Of a stretch of DNA of 41,094 nucleotides, positions 7,310 through 20,022 are shown piece after piece (the stretch's first letter is position 1; every line of letters starts with the position of its first letter). The notes below the pieces were generated by a model. It saw only the letters and a program-made list of their open reading frames with translations, did not search any database and was not told where the DNA came from. Position numbers and translations under genes: made by a program. The stretch comes from Trinickia mobilis (lineage in GTDB: Bacteria; Pseudomonadota; Gammaproteobacteria; Burkholderiales; Burkholderiaceae): NCBI RefSeq assembly GCF_017315705.1, contig NZ_JAFLRF010000045.1, positions 1 through 41,094 of the forward strand, in the 5' to 3' direction.

Positions 7310-9070
7310 ATGAACCCAACCCTTTCCAAGTCCTCGCCAAGCGGCGTGCCGCGAGATTCGAACCGGATTTCCGCGTGGAGCCTCACCAAGCCCTATTGGG
7401 TGTCCGAAGAATGGAAGATCGCGTGGGGGCTGCTCGCAGCGATCATCGTGATGAATCTGGCGGTCGTGTGGATCAACGTCAAGATCAACAAGTGGAACGC
7501 GGATTTCTACAACGCGCTGCAATCGAAGGACGTCCAGCATTTCCCGCACCTGTTGATGGTCTTCACGGTGCTCGCATTCGCCTTCATCATCCTCGCCGTG
7601 TACGGCCGCTACCTCCGGCAGATGCTCGGCTTTCGCTGGAGGCAGTGGCTCACGAAGAAGTATCTGAACGAATGGCTCGGCCAGAGCACGTTCTACCGGA
7701 TCGAGCGCGACCGCCTCGCCGACAACCCCGACCAGCGGATCACCGAAGACCTCAACTCGTTCGCGACGACGACGCTCGCGCTCTCGCTCGATTTGCTGTC
7801 GACGGTCGTCACGCTCGTGTCGTTCGTGACGATCCTGTGGTCGCTCGCGGGTGCGTTGTCGCTGACGCTCGGCGGCATGCCGCTCATGATTCCCGGCTAC
7901 ATGGTGTGGGCGGCGGCGCTCTACGCATTGGGCGGGTCGTTCGTGATCCAGAAGTTCGGCCATCCGCTCGTCTCGATCAACTACCAGCAACAGCGCGTCG
8001 AAGCGGATTTCCGATTCGGCCTGATCCGTGTGCGCGAGAACGCCGAGCAAATCGCGTTCTACAACGGCATGGAGACCGAGGGCACCAACGCGAAGAACAC
8101 CTTCGAGCGGATTCGCCAGAACTTCTGGCTGATCATGAAGTACACGAAGCGGCTCACCTTCGTGCTCAGCTTCTACGGGCAGATCGCCATCATCTTCCCG
8201 TTGATCGTCGCGGCGCCCCGCTACTTCGCGGGCGCGTTCACGTTCGGCGTGCTGATGCAGATCGCGTCCGCGTTCGGCACCGTCAGCGATTCGTTCTCGT
8301 GGTTCATCAACAGTTACGCGACCTTGGTCGACTGGCGCGCCACCGTCAACCGGTTGCGCGAATTCAAGCGCGTGATGGGCGCGACGCACCTGAAGGAATC
8401 AGTGCTGCCCGCGACCGAGCACGGCGGCATCAACCTGCACTACGTCGATTCGAACACGCTCACCACCGAGGGCCTGAAGCTCGCGCTGCCCAACGGCACC
8501 GAGCTTACGACGATCGGCAATGTCGCGATCAAGCCGGGCTCGCGCTGGCTCGTGCGCGGACCGTCGGGCGCGGGCAAGAGCACGCTGATGCGCGCGCTCG
8601 CGGGCCTGTGGCCGTTCGGCGACGGCGCGATCGACGCGCCCGTCGCCGCGCGCATGATGTTCATCCCGCAGCAGAGCTATCTGCCGATCGGTACTTTAAA
8701 AGCAGCGCTCGCCTATCCGTCTGCCGCGGATATCTTCACCGATGAAGAATGCCGCGAAGCGCTGCGCGTCTGCCGGCTCGACGATTATGTCGACCGCCTC
8801 GCCGAGTCTGCGCACTGGGCGCGCGTGCTGTCGCCCGGCGAGCAGCAGCGTCTCGCGGGCGCCCGCGCGCTGCTGCACAAGCCCGACTACCTGTTCCTCG
8901 ACGAAGCGACGAGCGCGCTCGACGCCGATAACGAAGCGCGTCTCTATCACCTCTTCAACGAGCGGCTGCCGAAGGCGGCAATCGTGAGCATCGCGCATCG
9001 CGAGTCGCTCGCGGCATTCCATGACGAGACGCTCGAGGTCGAGCGTTCCGGCGAACGCGCAGTCGCATGA
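7310..9070 (+). CDS. SbmA/BacA- and YddA-like ABC transporter, fused permease and ATPase
   Basis: This 586-residue protein is a half-size ABC transporter with an N-terminal membrane domain (about residues 25-340, several hydrophobic spans) and a C-terminal ATPase. The membrane part has SbmA/BacA-family patterns (KWNADFYNALQ, RWRQWLT, NPDQRITEDL, SFVIQKFGHPLVSINYQQQR). The ATPase has Walker A GPSGAGKST (417-425), signature LSPGEQQRLAGARAL and Walker B YLFLDEATSALD. Relatives include E. coli YddA and the vitamin B12/peptide transporters of the same fold; the substrate here is unknown. The ATG at 7310 has GGGAA 5 nt upstream; a GTG at 7283 in frame is a weaker alternative. It is transcribed away from the thi operon. 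Confidence 0.9.
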   Translation: MNPTLSKSSPSGVPRDSNRISAWSLTKPYWVSEEWKIAWGLLAAIIVMNLAVVWINVKINKWNADFYNALQSKDVQHFPHLLMVFTVLAFAFIILAVYGRYLRQMLGFRWRQWLTKKYLNEWLGQSTFYRIERDRLADNPDQRITEDLNSFATTTLALSLDLLSTVVTLVSFVTILWSLAGALSLTLGGMPLMIPGYMVWAAALYALGGSFVIQKFGHPLVSINYQQQRVEADFRFGLIRVRENAEQIAFYNGMETEGTNAKNTFERIRQNFWLIMKYTKRLTFVLSFYGQIAIIFPLIVAAPRYFAGAFTFGVLMQIASAFGTVSDSFSWFINSYATLVDWRATVNRLREFKRVMGATHLKESVLPATEHGGINLHYVDSNTLTTEGLKLALPNGTELTTIGNVAIKPGSRWLVRGPSGAGKSTLMRALAGLWPFGDGAIDAPVAARMMFIPQQSYLPIGTLKAALAYPSAADIFTDEECREALRVCRLDDYVDRLAESAHWARVLSPGEQQRLAGARALLHKPDYLFLDEATSALDADNEARLYHLFNERLPKAAIVSIAHRESLAAFHDETLEVERSGERAVA

Positions 9071-9103
9071 ACGCGCCCGGAGGGCCTGCCCGCGCCGTAG
9101 AAT

Positions 9104-9130
9104 ACCCGCCAAACCAGGGCGGGTCTCCTT
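9104..9130 (+). terminator. Possible weak terminator between the ABC transporter and the MFS gene
   Basis: ACCCGCC (9104-9110) and GGCGGGT (9118-9124) form a 7-bp stem with a 7-nt loop, followed by CTCCTT rather than a true T-tract. It lies 33 bp after the ABC transporter stop. Its function as a terminator is uncertain. Confidence 0.35.
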
Positions 9131-9172
9131 GACCTGCTGCAAGAGCTTTGCATGGGACAGGAGACCTACCCG

Positions 9173-10432
9173 ATGCGTTCCATCCAATGGTTCGCCGAAC
9201 TATCGACGCGCGAGCGCCGCACGCTCTACGCCGGGTTCGGCGGTTATGCGGTCGATGCTTTCGACTTCATGATCTACTCGTTCCTGATCCCGACGCTGAT
9301 CGCGACCTGGGGCATGACGAAAAGCGAAGCGGGGATGATCGCGACCAGCTCGCTGATCTCATCGGCGGCGGGCGGGTGGCTCGCCGGCATCCTCGCCGAT
9401 CGCTATGGCCGGGTGCGCGTGCTGCAATGGACGATCGCCACCTTCGCCCTCTTCACCTGCCTGTCCGGCTTCACGCACTCGTTCTGGCAGCTGCTCACGA
9501 CGCGCACGCTGCAGGGCATCGGCTTCGGCGGCGAATGGTCGGTCGTCACGATCATGATGGCGGAGACGATCCGCTCGCCCGAGCATCGCGCGAAGGCGGT
9601 CGGCACGGTGCAAAGCAGCTGGTCGTTCGGCTGGGGCGCCGCGGCCATCCTCTATTGGGCCTTCTTCGCGCTCCTGCCCGAGCAATACGCGTGGCGCGCG
9701 TGCTTCTGGATCGGCATCGTCCCGGCGCTGTGGATTCTCTATATCCGCCGCAACGTGAGCGATCCCGACATCTTTCTGGCGACGCGCCGCGCGCGCGACG
9801 CCGGCCTCGATACGTCCCACTTCCTGCAGATCTTCACGGGGCCGCACCTGAAGGCGACGCTGCTCGGCAGCGTGCTGTGCACGGGCATGCTCGGCGGCTA
9901 CTACGCGATCACCACGTGGCTGCCTACCTATCTGAAAACCGTGCGCCATCTGTCGGTCTTCAATACGAGCGGCTATTTGGTCGTGCTGATCATCGGCTCG
10001 TTCTGCGGCTACATCGTCGGCGCAATCCTCTCGGACAAGATCGGCCGGCGCGCGTCGTTCATGCTGTTCGCGCTCGGCTCGTTCGTGCTCGGCATGACCT
10101 ACACGATGCTGCCGATCACCGACAGCGCGATGCTGCTGCTCGGCTTCCCGCTCGGCATCGTCGTGCAGGGTATCTTCGCGGGCGTCGGCGCGTATCTGTC
10201 CGAGCTGTATCCGAACGCGATCCGCGGCTCGGGACAGGGCTTCTGCTACAACCTCGGGCGCGGGCTGGGCTCGTTCTTCCCGATTCTGGTCGGCGTGCTT
10301 TCGCAATCGACGACGCTCGTCAAAGCGATCGGACTTGTCGCCGGCAGCGGCTATCTGCTCGTGATCCTTGCCGCGCTCGCGCTGCCGGAGACGCGCGGCA
10401 AGTCGCTGGCGGCGCCCGCTCCGGCGCAGTAA
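9173..10432 (+). CDS. MFS transporter, metabolite:proton symporter type
   Basis: The product (419 residues) is a 12-helix major facilitator with the family loop motif ADRYGRVRVLQW between helices 2 and 3 (about residues 78-89) and GIGFGGEWSVVTIMMAE in helix 4, typical of organic-acid/sugar-acid symporters of the NanT, SHS and MHS type. A second DKIGRR motif follows helix 8. The substrate cannot be read from the sequence. I prefer the ATG at 9173, with AGGAGA 9 nt upstream, over the ATG at 9152. The next gene, a D-amino-acid dehydrogenase, begins 40 bp downstream on the same strand, so amino-acid or keto-acid uptake is a possible role (inference). Confidence 0.9.
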   Translation: MRSIQWFAELSTRERRTLYAGFGGYAVDAFDFMIYSFLIPTLIATWGMTKSEAGMIATSSLISSAAGGWLAGILADRYGRVRVLQWTIATFALFTCLSGFTHSFWQLLTTRTLQGIGFGGEWSVVTIMMAETIRSPEHRAKAVGTVQSSWSFGWGAAAILYWAFFALLPEQYAWRACFWIGIVPALWILYIRRNVSDPDIFLATRRARDAGLDTSHFLQIFTGPHLKATLLGSVLCTGMLGGYYAITTWLPTYLKTVRHLSVFNTSGYLVVLIIGSFCGYIVGAILSDKIGRRASFMLFALGSFVLGMTYTMLPITDSAMLLLGFPLGIVVQGIFAGVGAYLSELYPNAIRGSGQGFCYNLGRGLGSFFPILVGVLSQSTTLVKAIGLVAGSGYLLVILAALALPETRGKSLAAPAPAQ

Positions 10433-10472
10433 AGCAAAGCGTCACACCCCAGCTTCACCACGTATTTCGACC

Positions 10473-11741
10473 ATGCATACGATTGTCCTCGGCGGCGGCG
10501 TGATCGGCGTCGCCACCGCGTTTTATCTCCGCGAACGAGGCTGCGACGTCACCGTCATCGAACGCGAGCCGGACGTCGCGCTAGCCACCAGCTTCGGCAA
10601 CGCAGGCGTGATCGCGCCCGGCTACGTGACGCCGTGGGCCGCGCCCGGCATGCCGGCGAAGATCCTCAAGTACCTGTTCAAGCCCGCGTCGCCGCTGATC
10701 TTCCGGCCGGCCCTCGACGCCGCGCAGTGGCGCTGGATCGCTCGCTGGCTGCGCGAATGCGACCTCGCGCGGTTTCGCGTGAACAAGGAGCGGATGCAGC
10801 GCGTGGCGTACTACAGCCGCGCGTGCCTGCACGAGTCTCGCGGTCGGCATGTGTTCGACTACCGCAGGAGCCAGGGCTATCTGCAGCTTTTTCGCAGCGA
10901 ATTCGACGTCGAGCTTGCACAGCCCGCGCTCGCCGTGCTTCGCGACGCGGGCATCGCGCATCGCGAAGTGACCGGCGCCGAATGCGCGCAGATCGAGCCG
11001 GGCCTGCGCTGGGCGCGGCAAGCGCCATACGCAGGGCTTTATCTCCCCGACGATGAAGCCGGCGATTGCGCAACCTTCACGCGCGAGTTGCGCGCCGTCT
11101 GCGAGGCGAACGGCGTGCAGTTTCGCTTTGACACGCGCGCGATCTCGCTCGACGTGCAAGGCGGCAAGCTGCGCGGCGTGCGCATTGAAGGCGTACACGG
11201 CAATCAGCAGACACTGACCGCCGCTGCGGTCGTGACCGCGCTCGGCGTCGATAGCGTCGATCTGCTTGCGCCGCTTGGCGTGAAGGTGCCGCTCTATCCG
11301 GTGAAGGGCTATTCGGCGACGCTTCCCGTCGTCGACGACGAAAAAGCGCCACGCGCCGCGCTGATGGACGAATCGCTGAAGACGGCGATCACGCGGTTCG
11401 GCCCGAACCTGCGGATCGCCGGCACCGCGGAACTCGGGGACCGTCGCGCGACGCTGCGCAAACAGGCGCTGGAAACGCTCATGAAAGTGCTCGACGACTG
11501 GTTCCCGCACGCGGCCAAGCCGTCGGCCGCGCAATTCTGGGTCGGCCGCCGGCCGATGACGCCCGACGGCGCGCCGCTCGTCGGGCCGTGCGGCATCGAC
11601 GGGTTGTGGCTGAACCTCGGGCACGGCTCGACGGGTTGGGCGATGTCGATGGGGTCGGGGAAGGTGGTTGCGGATCTCGTCACGGGCGCAAAGCCGGAGA
11701 TCGATCTCGATGGGCTGACGATGGCGCGATATCGCGCGTAG
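10473..11741 (+). CDS. D-amino-acid dehydrogenase-like FAD-dependent oxidoreductase (DadA family)
   Basis: The 422-residue protein begins with an FAD-binding Rossmann motif (IVLGGGVIGVATAFYL, residues 4-19), followed by SFGNAGVIAPGYVTPWAAPG, the hallmark stretch of DadA proteins, and ends with the DAO-family FAD contact GLWLNLGHGSTGWAMSMG. DadA deaminates D-amino acids to 2-oxo acids and passes electrons to the respiratory chain at the inner face of the membrane. Length is close to E. coli DadA (432). Burkholderia genomes usually carry several paralogues and no alanine racemase (dadX) is adjacent here, so I leave the gene symbol blank. Sarcosine, hydroxyproline or another D-amino acid could be the substrate. 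It probably forms an operon with the MFS gene. Confidence 0.85.
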   Translation: MHTIVLGGGVIGVATAFYLRERGCDVTVIEREPDVALATSFGNAGVIAPGYVTPWAAPGMPAKILKYLFKPASPLIFRPALDAAQWRWIARWLRECDLARFRVNKERMQRVAYYSRACLHESRGRHVFDYRRSQGYLQLFRSEFDVELAQPALAVLRDAGIAHREVTGAECAQIEPGLRWARQAPYAGLYLPDDEAGDCATFTRELRAVCEANGVQFRFDTRAISLDVQGGKLRGVRIEGVHGNQQTLTAAAVVTALGVDSVDLLAPLGVKVPLYPVKGYSATLPVVDDEKAPRAALMDESLKTAITRFGPNLRIAGTAELGDRRATLRKQALETLMKVLDDWFPHAAKPSAAQFWVGRRPMTPDGAPLVGPCGIDGLWLNLGHGSTGWAMSMGSGKVVADLVTGAKPEIDLDGLTMARYRA

Positions 11742-11757
11742 CGGCGTGCGGGCGGGG

Positions 11758-12306
11758 TCAGCCCTCCTCGTCCTCCGGCAGCGCCGCCGACGCCAGCTCG
11801 CTATAGCGTGCGCCGTGCCGCGCAAGCGTGCTCGAGTAGAGCGCAAGCGTGTCGAAACGGATCGTCAGCCCGGCGACGGGCACCGGCAATTCGCAAAGCG
11901 CCGACGCGTCGCGCGGAAACCGGGCGAGCGTGATGTGCGGCCGGAACGCGCGATCGTCCATTGGCAGATCCAGCTCCTCGAGAAGCGCCCTCAGGCGGGC
12001 AGCGAGCGCAAACAACTTGTCGGATTTCGCGAGCACCGCCACGGTCAGGCGCGGATGCGCCGGCCCCGGCCAATGCTCGATGCGCTCCGTGCGAAATACC
12101 GGCAGCGCCTCGGCAACCGACGGCAGCGCATACCCAAGCAGCCCGCCCTTGCAGGCGGAAATCGTGCCGAGAAACGCAACCGTCAGATGCAGCTGATCGA
12201 CGGGCACCCGCCGTGCGACGGGCGGCGAAGGGAGCGCCGAGAGCATCTCGCGCGTTCCCGTATCGGGTGCGAGTGCGATGAAGCAGCGTTGCCATTCGTC
12301 GTCCAC
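11758..12306 (-). CDS. thpR: RNA 2',3'-cyclic phosphodiesterase (2'-5' RNA ligase family)
   Basis: The 182-residue product has the two HxTx catalytic motifs of the 2H phosphoesterase superfamily: HLTV at residues 40-43 and HITL at 124-127, the second followed by ARF. These histidines define the active site that hydrolyses 2',3'-cyclic phosphate ends of RNA and can join 2'-5' linkages in vitro. Length and spacing are normal for bacterial ThpR. The gene is convergent with the dadA-like gene (16 bp between stops) and stands alone upstream of the gltBD region. The physiological substrate of this family is poorly known. Confidence 0.9.
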   Translation of the reverse strand: MDDEWQRCFIALAPDTGTREMLSALPSPPVARRVPVDQLHLTVAFLGTISACKGGLLGYALPSVAEALPVFRTERIEHWPGPAHPRLTVAVLAKSDKLFALAARLRALLEELDLPMDDRAFRPHITLARFPRDASALCELPVPVAGLTIRFDTLALYSSTLARHGARYSELASAALPEDEEG

Positions 12307-12414
12307 AAACGCCTCCGTTCGTCCATTGGCCGAGCACCGCTATCGCGACCTGTCTATCTCGTTCGACTCCTTTACTTTACTGCGCCGGCGCACCGGATGC
12401 AGTCAGATGTAGCG

Positions 12415-12445
12415 AGGCCGGGTCGCCCTCGCGGGCGCCCGGCCT
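12415..12445. terminator. Hairpin downstream of gltD
   Basis: AGGCCGGG (12415-12422) pairs with CCCGGCCT (12438-12445), and an inner GCCC/GGGC pair continues the stem. The perfect outer arms make a strong hairpin about 70 bp beyond the gltD stop. No T-tract follows on either strand, so it may protect the 3' end of the gltBD message or mark a Rho-assisted end. The rest of 12307-12511 holds no gene I can support. Confidence 0.4.
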
Positions 12446-12511
12446 TCGGTACTGCCTTATCGTCTCCACCCAGCCCTGCAAACTGACCTGGCGGGCGTTC
12501 TCCGGATCGCT

Positions 12512-13978
12512 TCAGCGCGGCAAATCCGAATGCCCCATCAGGAACGCATCGACCGAGCGAGCGCATTGGCGGCCTTCACGAATCGCCCAGACGACGAGCG
12601 ATTGACCGCGGCGCATATCGCCCGCCGTAAACACGCCTTCGACCGACGTGCAATACGCCTTGTCGCCTTCGGTCGACGCGCGCACGTTGCCGCGCGGATC
12701 CTTGTCGACGCCGAACGCTTCGAGCACCGGCGAGCACGGCTGCGTGAAGCCCATCGCGAGCAGCACGAGATCGGCCTTCATCTCGAACTCGGAGCCCGGC
12801 ACTTCCTGCATCTTGCCGTCCTTCCATTCGAGGCGCGCCGCGATCAGCTTCTCGACCTTGCCGTTCTTGCCTTCGAAGCGCTTGGTCGCCACCGACCAAT
12901 CGCGCTCGCAGCCTTCCTCATGCGACGACGACGTGCGCAGCTTGACCGGCCAGTACGGCCACACGAGCGGCTTGTTCTCTTCTTCGGGCGGCTGCGGCAG
13001 CAGCTCGAACTGCGTGACGCTCTTCGCGCCGTGGCGGTTCGACGTGCCGACGCAGTCCGAACCCGTATCGCCACCACCGATCACGACGACGTGCTTGCCC
13101 TTCGCGAGCAGCGGGTCGGGAACCTTGTCGCCGGCGTTGACCTTGTTCTGCTGCGGCAGGATTTCCATCGCGTAGTGGATGCCCGCCAGCTCGCGGCCCG
13201 GTACCGGCAGATCGCGCGGCGTTTCCGAACCGCCCGCGATCACGACGGCGTCGAACTGTTCCTTCAGCTCAGCGGGCGTGATGGTTTCCTTCGCGGTGTT
13301 GCCGATGTGCGCCGGAAGCGGATCTTTACCGATGAAAACGCTCGCGCGGAACGTCACGCCTTCGGCTTCCATCTGGCGCATGCGGCGGTCGATCAGCCAC
13401 TTTTCGAGCTTGAAATCGGGGATGCCGTAGCGCAGGAGTCCGCCGATCCGGTCGTTCTTCTCGAACACGGTCACCTCGTGCCCGGCGCGCGCAAGCTGCT
13501 GCGCAACCGCGAGCCCCGCCGGGCCCGAGCCGACCACGGCCACCTTCTTGCCCGTCTTGTGCTTCGGCGGCTGCGGGGCGACCCAGCCTTCGGCCCAGGC
13601 TTTATCTATGATCGCGTGTTCGATCGACTTGATGCCGACCGGGTCCGCGTTGATGCCGAGCGTGCACGCCGCTTCGCACGGCGCCGGGCAAATGCGGCCC
13701 GTGAACTCGGGGAAGTTGTTGGTCGAGTGCAGGACTTCGATCGCGTGCTTCCAATCTTGATGGAACACCAGGTCGTTGAAGTCCGGGATGATGTTGTTCA
13801 CCGGGCAGCCGTTGTTGCAAAACGGAATGCCGCAGTCCATGCAACGCGCGCCTTGGATCTTCGCTTCGTCGTCGGTCAGCGCCGCGACGAATTCCTTGTA
13901 GTGCTTCACTCGCGTGAGCGGTGCTTCGTACGCCTCGTGGCGGCGTTCGTACTCGAGAAAACCGGTTGCCTTGCCCAT
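12512..13978 (-). CDS. gltD: Glutamate synthase (NADPH) small subunit
   Basis: GltD takes electrons from NADPH through FAD and iron-sulfur clusters to GltB for reductive glutamate synthesis. The 488-residue protein has the N-terminal cysteine arrays [14 protein letters not shown] and CPAPCEAAC for 4Fe-4S clusters, an FAD Rossmann motif [18 protein letters not shown], a second dinucleotide motif [16 protein letters not shown] for NADPH, and the C-terminal [19 protein letters not shown] that closes the FAD site. I chose the ATG at 13978 ([12 protein letters not shown], with AGAGAA upstream), the usual GltD beginning. It follows gltB by 121 bp, separated by a hairpin. Confidence 0.97.
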   Translation of the reverse strand: MGKATGFLEYERRHEAYEAPLTRVKHYKEFVAALTDDEAKIQGARCMDCGIPFCNNGCPVNNIIPDFNDLVFHQDWKHAIEVLHSTNNFPEFTGRICPAPCEAACTLGINADPVGIKSIEHAIIDKAWAEGWVAPQPPKHKTGKKVAVVGSGPAGLAVAQQLARAGHEVTVFEKNDRIGGLLRYGIPDFKLEKWLIDRRMRQMEAEGVTFRASVFIGKDPLPAHIGNTAKETITPAELKEQFDAVVIAGGSETPRDLPVPGRELAGIHYAMEILPQQNKVNAGDKVPDPLLAKGKHVVVIGGGDTGSDCVGTSNRHGAKSVTQFELLPQPPEEENKPLVWPYWPVKLRTSSSHEEGCERDWSVATKRFEGKNGKVEKLIAARLEWKDGKMQEVPGSEFEMKADLVLLAMGFTQPCSPVLEAFGVDKDPRGNVRASTEGDKAYCTSVEGVFTAGDMRRGQSLVVWAIREGRQCARSVDAFLMGHSDLPR

Positions 13979-14017
13979 GGGGTTCTCTTCTAAATCTCTG
14001 TATCGGTGAGGAGATCG

Positions 14018-14046
14018 GCGCCCGCCGCACTTTGGCGGCGGGTGCG
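14018..14046 (-). other. Intercistronic hairpin between gltB and gltD
   Basis: GCGCCCGCCGC (14018-14028) pairs with GCGGCGGGTGC (14035-14045) around the loop ACTTTG, with a single mispair in the stem. It lies in the 121-bp gap between the gltB stop and the gltD start. Such stems often set the ratio of two cistrons by protecting the upstream mRNA; that role is inferred here. Confidence 0.5.
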
Positions 14047-14099
14047 TTTCGCTAATCGCTGGCGATGTGTCGTCAGTCTCGGGTGTCGTCCGTTGCGAA

Positions 14100-18803
<4,704 letters not shown>

Positions 18804-18936
18804 GGGGACACCGTGTGAGAAGGGCCTTAAGCGGCCGTTAAACCATTTGTTGTTCCGCCATTCGCTGTGCCGGTGTGCAGCCGCGGGGGGCGATCGGGCT
18901 TCCTGCGTTGTGCGCCTGGGAACCGCCGGAATTCGG

Positions 18937-18966
18937 AATATACGCGACGAATCAAAGGAATAGCAA
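18937..18966 (-). promoter_or_regulatory. Probable gltBD promoter
   Basis: On the minus strand TTGCTA (-35, 18961-18966) and TATATT (-10, 18937-18942) are 18 bp apart. The start point would be near 18930, giving a leader of about 127 nt before gltB. The sequence upstream of the -35 is AT-rich, unlike the surrounding coding DNA. The remainder of the 324-bp gap 18804-19127 holds only the inverted repeat and the terminator listed separately. Confidence 0.6.
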
Positions 18967-18985
18967 ATAAATCGTTATGATCAGA

Positions 18986-19005
18986 CACCAATTATCGAAC
19001 TGGTG
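18986..19005 (-). promoter_or_regulatory. Inverted repeat upstream of the gltB -35, possible activator site
   Basis: CACCA (18986-18990) and TGGTG (19001-19005) form an inverted repeat with a 10-bp AT-rich spacer, centred about 65 bp upstream of the predicted gltB start point. This is a normal distance for a LysR-type or other dimeric activator. The half-sites resemble NtrC half-sites but the spacing is wrong for NtrC. The binding protein is unknown. Confidence 0.35.
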
Positions 19006-19043
19006 CATTGCCATCCCGTTTTATTGGGGTTGCATCGAAAATG

Positions 19044-19085
19044 GGCAAAAAGAAACGGCATCCGCAGATACCGTTTCTTTTTGCC
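19044..19085 (-). terminator. Strong bidirectional terminator downstream of the transposase-like gene
   Basis: GGCAAAAAGAAACGG (19044-19058) and CCGTTTCTTTTTGCC (19071-19085) form a perfect 15-bp stem with a 12-nt loop. Each strand has a T-rich 3' arm, so it can terminate in both directions. It lies 43 bp past the stop of the minus-strand transposase-like gene and upstream of the gltB promoter, insulating the two. Confidence 0.8.
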
Positions 19086-19127
19086 GAGCTTTCTGCCGCC
19101 CTCGGACCGTTGTCGCAGACGTCCCGT

Positions 19128-19835
19128 TCATTGCGTATGCGGCGTCTCGCGAACCTTTCTCGGCCGGCCGCGCGGCAACGGCGAGACGCGCCGGTTCGCG
19201 GCACGCGCCGCCCATTCCCGATACGAGTCGCCGCCGAGCACCCAGCCCTTCAACGTCGCCTGCTGCAACTGGCTGGCTTCGCGCTCGTCGAGCGGTTGCT
19301 CGCAGAGTTCCTTGTACGCGCGCTGCCGCTCGAACGGCGTGTTGCCGAGCGACCAATACAACGGGTGGTCGGTGACGAGGCTGTCGATCGTGAGCCCGAT
19401 GTGATGCCGGTAGCTCGACCAGCGATAGTCCTCGGCCAGCGTGGCGAGTTGCGCGCGCACCGGACACATTTCGACGACACGGCTCGCAAGCAGGAAGTAC
19501 CGTTCGCCTTCGATGACGGTCGCGCGGTAGCGCCCTTCCCAAAGCGTGCCGCGCCGCGCATAACGCCGGTTGAAGTGCGCGACGTAGCGGCGGCCGACTG
19601 CCTGCATCGCTTTTGGCAAGCTTGCCTCGTCACTCGGCGTGACGAGCAATTGCACCGCGCCAGGCATCAGCACATAGGCATGAATGGCCAAGCGATGATC
19701 GCGCGACGCTGCTTTCAGGCAATCGATAAATAGCTCGTAGTCCTGGTCGTCGACAAATGCGGGCTGCTGATCGAGTCCGCGCAGGATCACATGCTGTGGC
19801 TGTTCAGGAACGTAGAGACGTGCGAGGCGTGCCAT
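19128..19835 (-). CDS. REP-associated tyrosine transposase (RAYT)-like protein lacking the HUH histidines
   Basis: The 235-residue protein aligns by eye with the RAYT/IS200-like Y1 transposases: MARLARLYVPEQPQHVILRG at the start, then HAYVLMP, RRYVAHFNRRYARRGTLWEG with a candidate nucleophile Tyr84, and CPVRA followed by DYRWSSYRHH. Working members read MPNHVHLLV; here residues 58-65 read PGAVQLLV, so both metal-binding histidines are replaced (Ala60, Gln62). Strand transfer by the usual HUH mechanism should therefore be impossible. The gene is intact, has its own terminator, and no inverted ends or target duplication are visible. It looks domesticated, perhaps as a DNA-hairpin-binding protein (inference). 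The ~35-residue C-terminal extension is basic (RRVSPLPRGRPRKVR). Confidence 0.85.
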   Translation of the reverse strand: MARLARLYVPEQPQHVILRGLDQQPAFVDDQDYELFIDCLKAASRDHRLAIHAYVLMPGAVQLLVTPSDEASLPKAMQAVGRRYVAHFNRRYARRGTLWEGRYRATVIEGERYFLLASRVVEMCPVRAQLATLAEDYRWSSYRHHIGLTIDSLVTDHPLYWSLGNTPFERQRAYKELCEQPLDEREASQLQQATLKGWVLGGDSYREWAARAANRRVSPLPRGRPRKVRETPHTQ

Positions 19836-19902
19836 GCTGGATTCCGTTTAGTCGCGTTGGTAGTTACCCGAAGGTCCGAAGCGCCGCACCAACGTTCGCT
19901 TT

Positions 19903-19940
19903 AAGCGCGGCGCGGCTTAGCCCGAAGCGGCGCCGCGCTT
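19903..19940. repeat. GC-rich palindrome between the RAYT-like gene and ompW (REP-like)
   Basis: AAGCGCGGCGC (19903-19913) and GCGCCGCGCTT (19930-19940) are perfect inverted 11-mers separated by 16 bp, and the spacer itself can pair further (GCTT...AAGC). It lies 67 bp upstream of the RAYT-like start and 82 bp upstream of ompW. RAYT proteins recognise such hairpins next to their own genes, so this is a candidate binding site. It could equally be a terminator-like or regulatory stem for either divergent gene. Confidence 0.5.
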
Positions 19941-19966
19941 AGGGAGAATGCTCTAGCGGGCGCATA

Positions 19967-19995
19967 TGGTCTGATTCAAACCTTCTCTTCATAAT
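19967..19995 (+). promoter_or_regulatory. Possible ompW promoter
   Basis: TGGTCT (19967-19972) and CATAAT (19990-19995) are spaced by 17 bp on the plus strand. The start point would be near 20002, leaving about 20 nt before the ATG, which includes the GGAGGAG ribosome-binding site. The -10 is good and the -35 is moderate. Confidence 0.5.
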
Positions 19996-20022
19996 AAGCG
20001 GGCCTTTAATGGAGGAGCACAC

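Noticed and set aside
18986-19005. NtrC binding site upstream of gltB
   Set aside because: Half-sites resemble NtrC, but the spacing (10 bp between CACCA and TGGTG) does not match, and no sigma54 promoter (TGGCAC-N5-TTGC) was found.
19128-19835. Active insertion sequence or recent transposition
   Set aside because: No terminal inverted repeats, no target duplication, no second copy in the window, and the catalytic histidines are missing.
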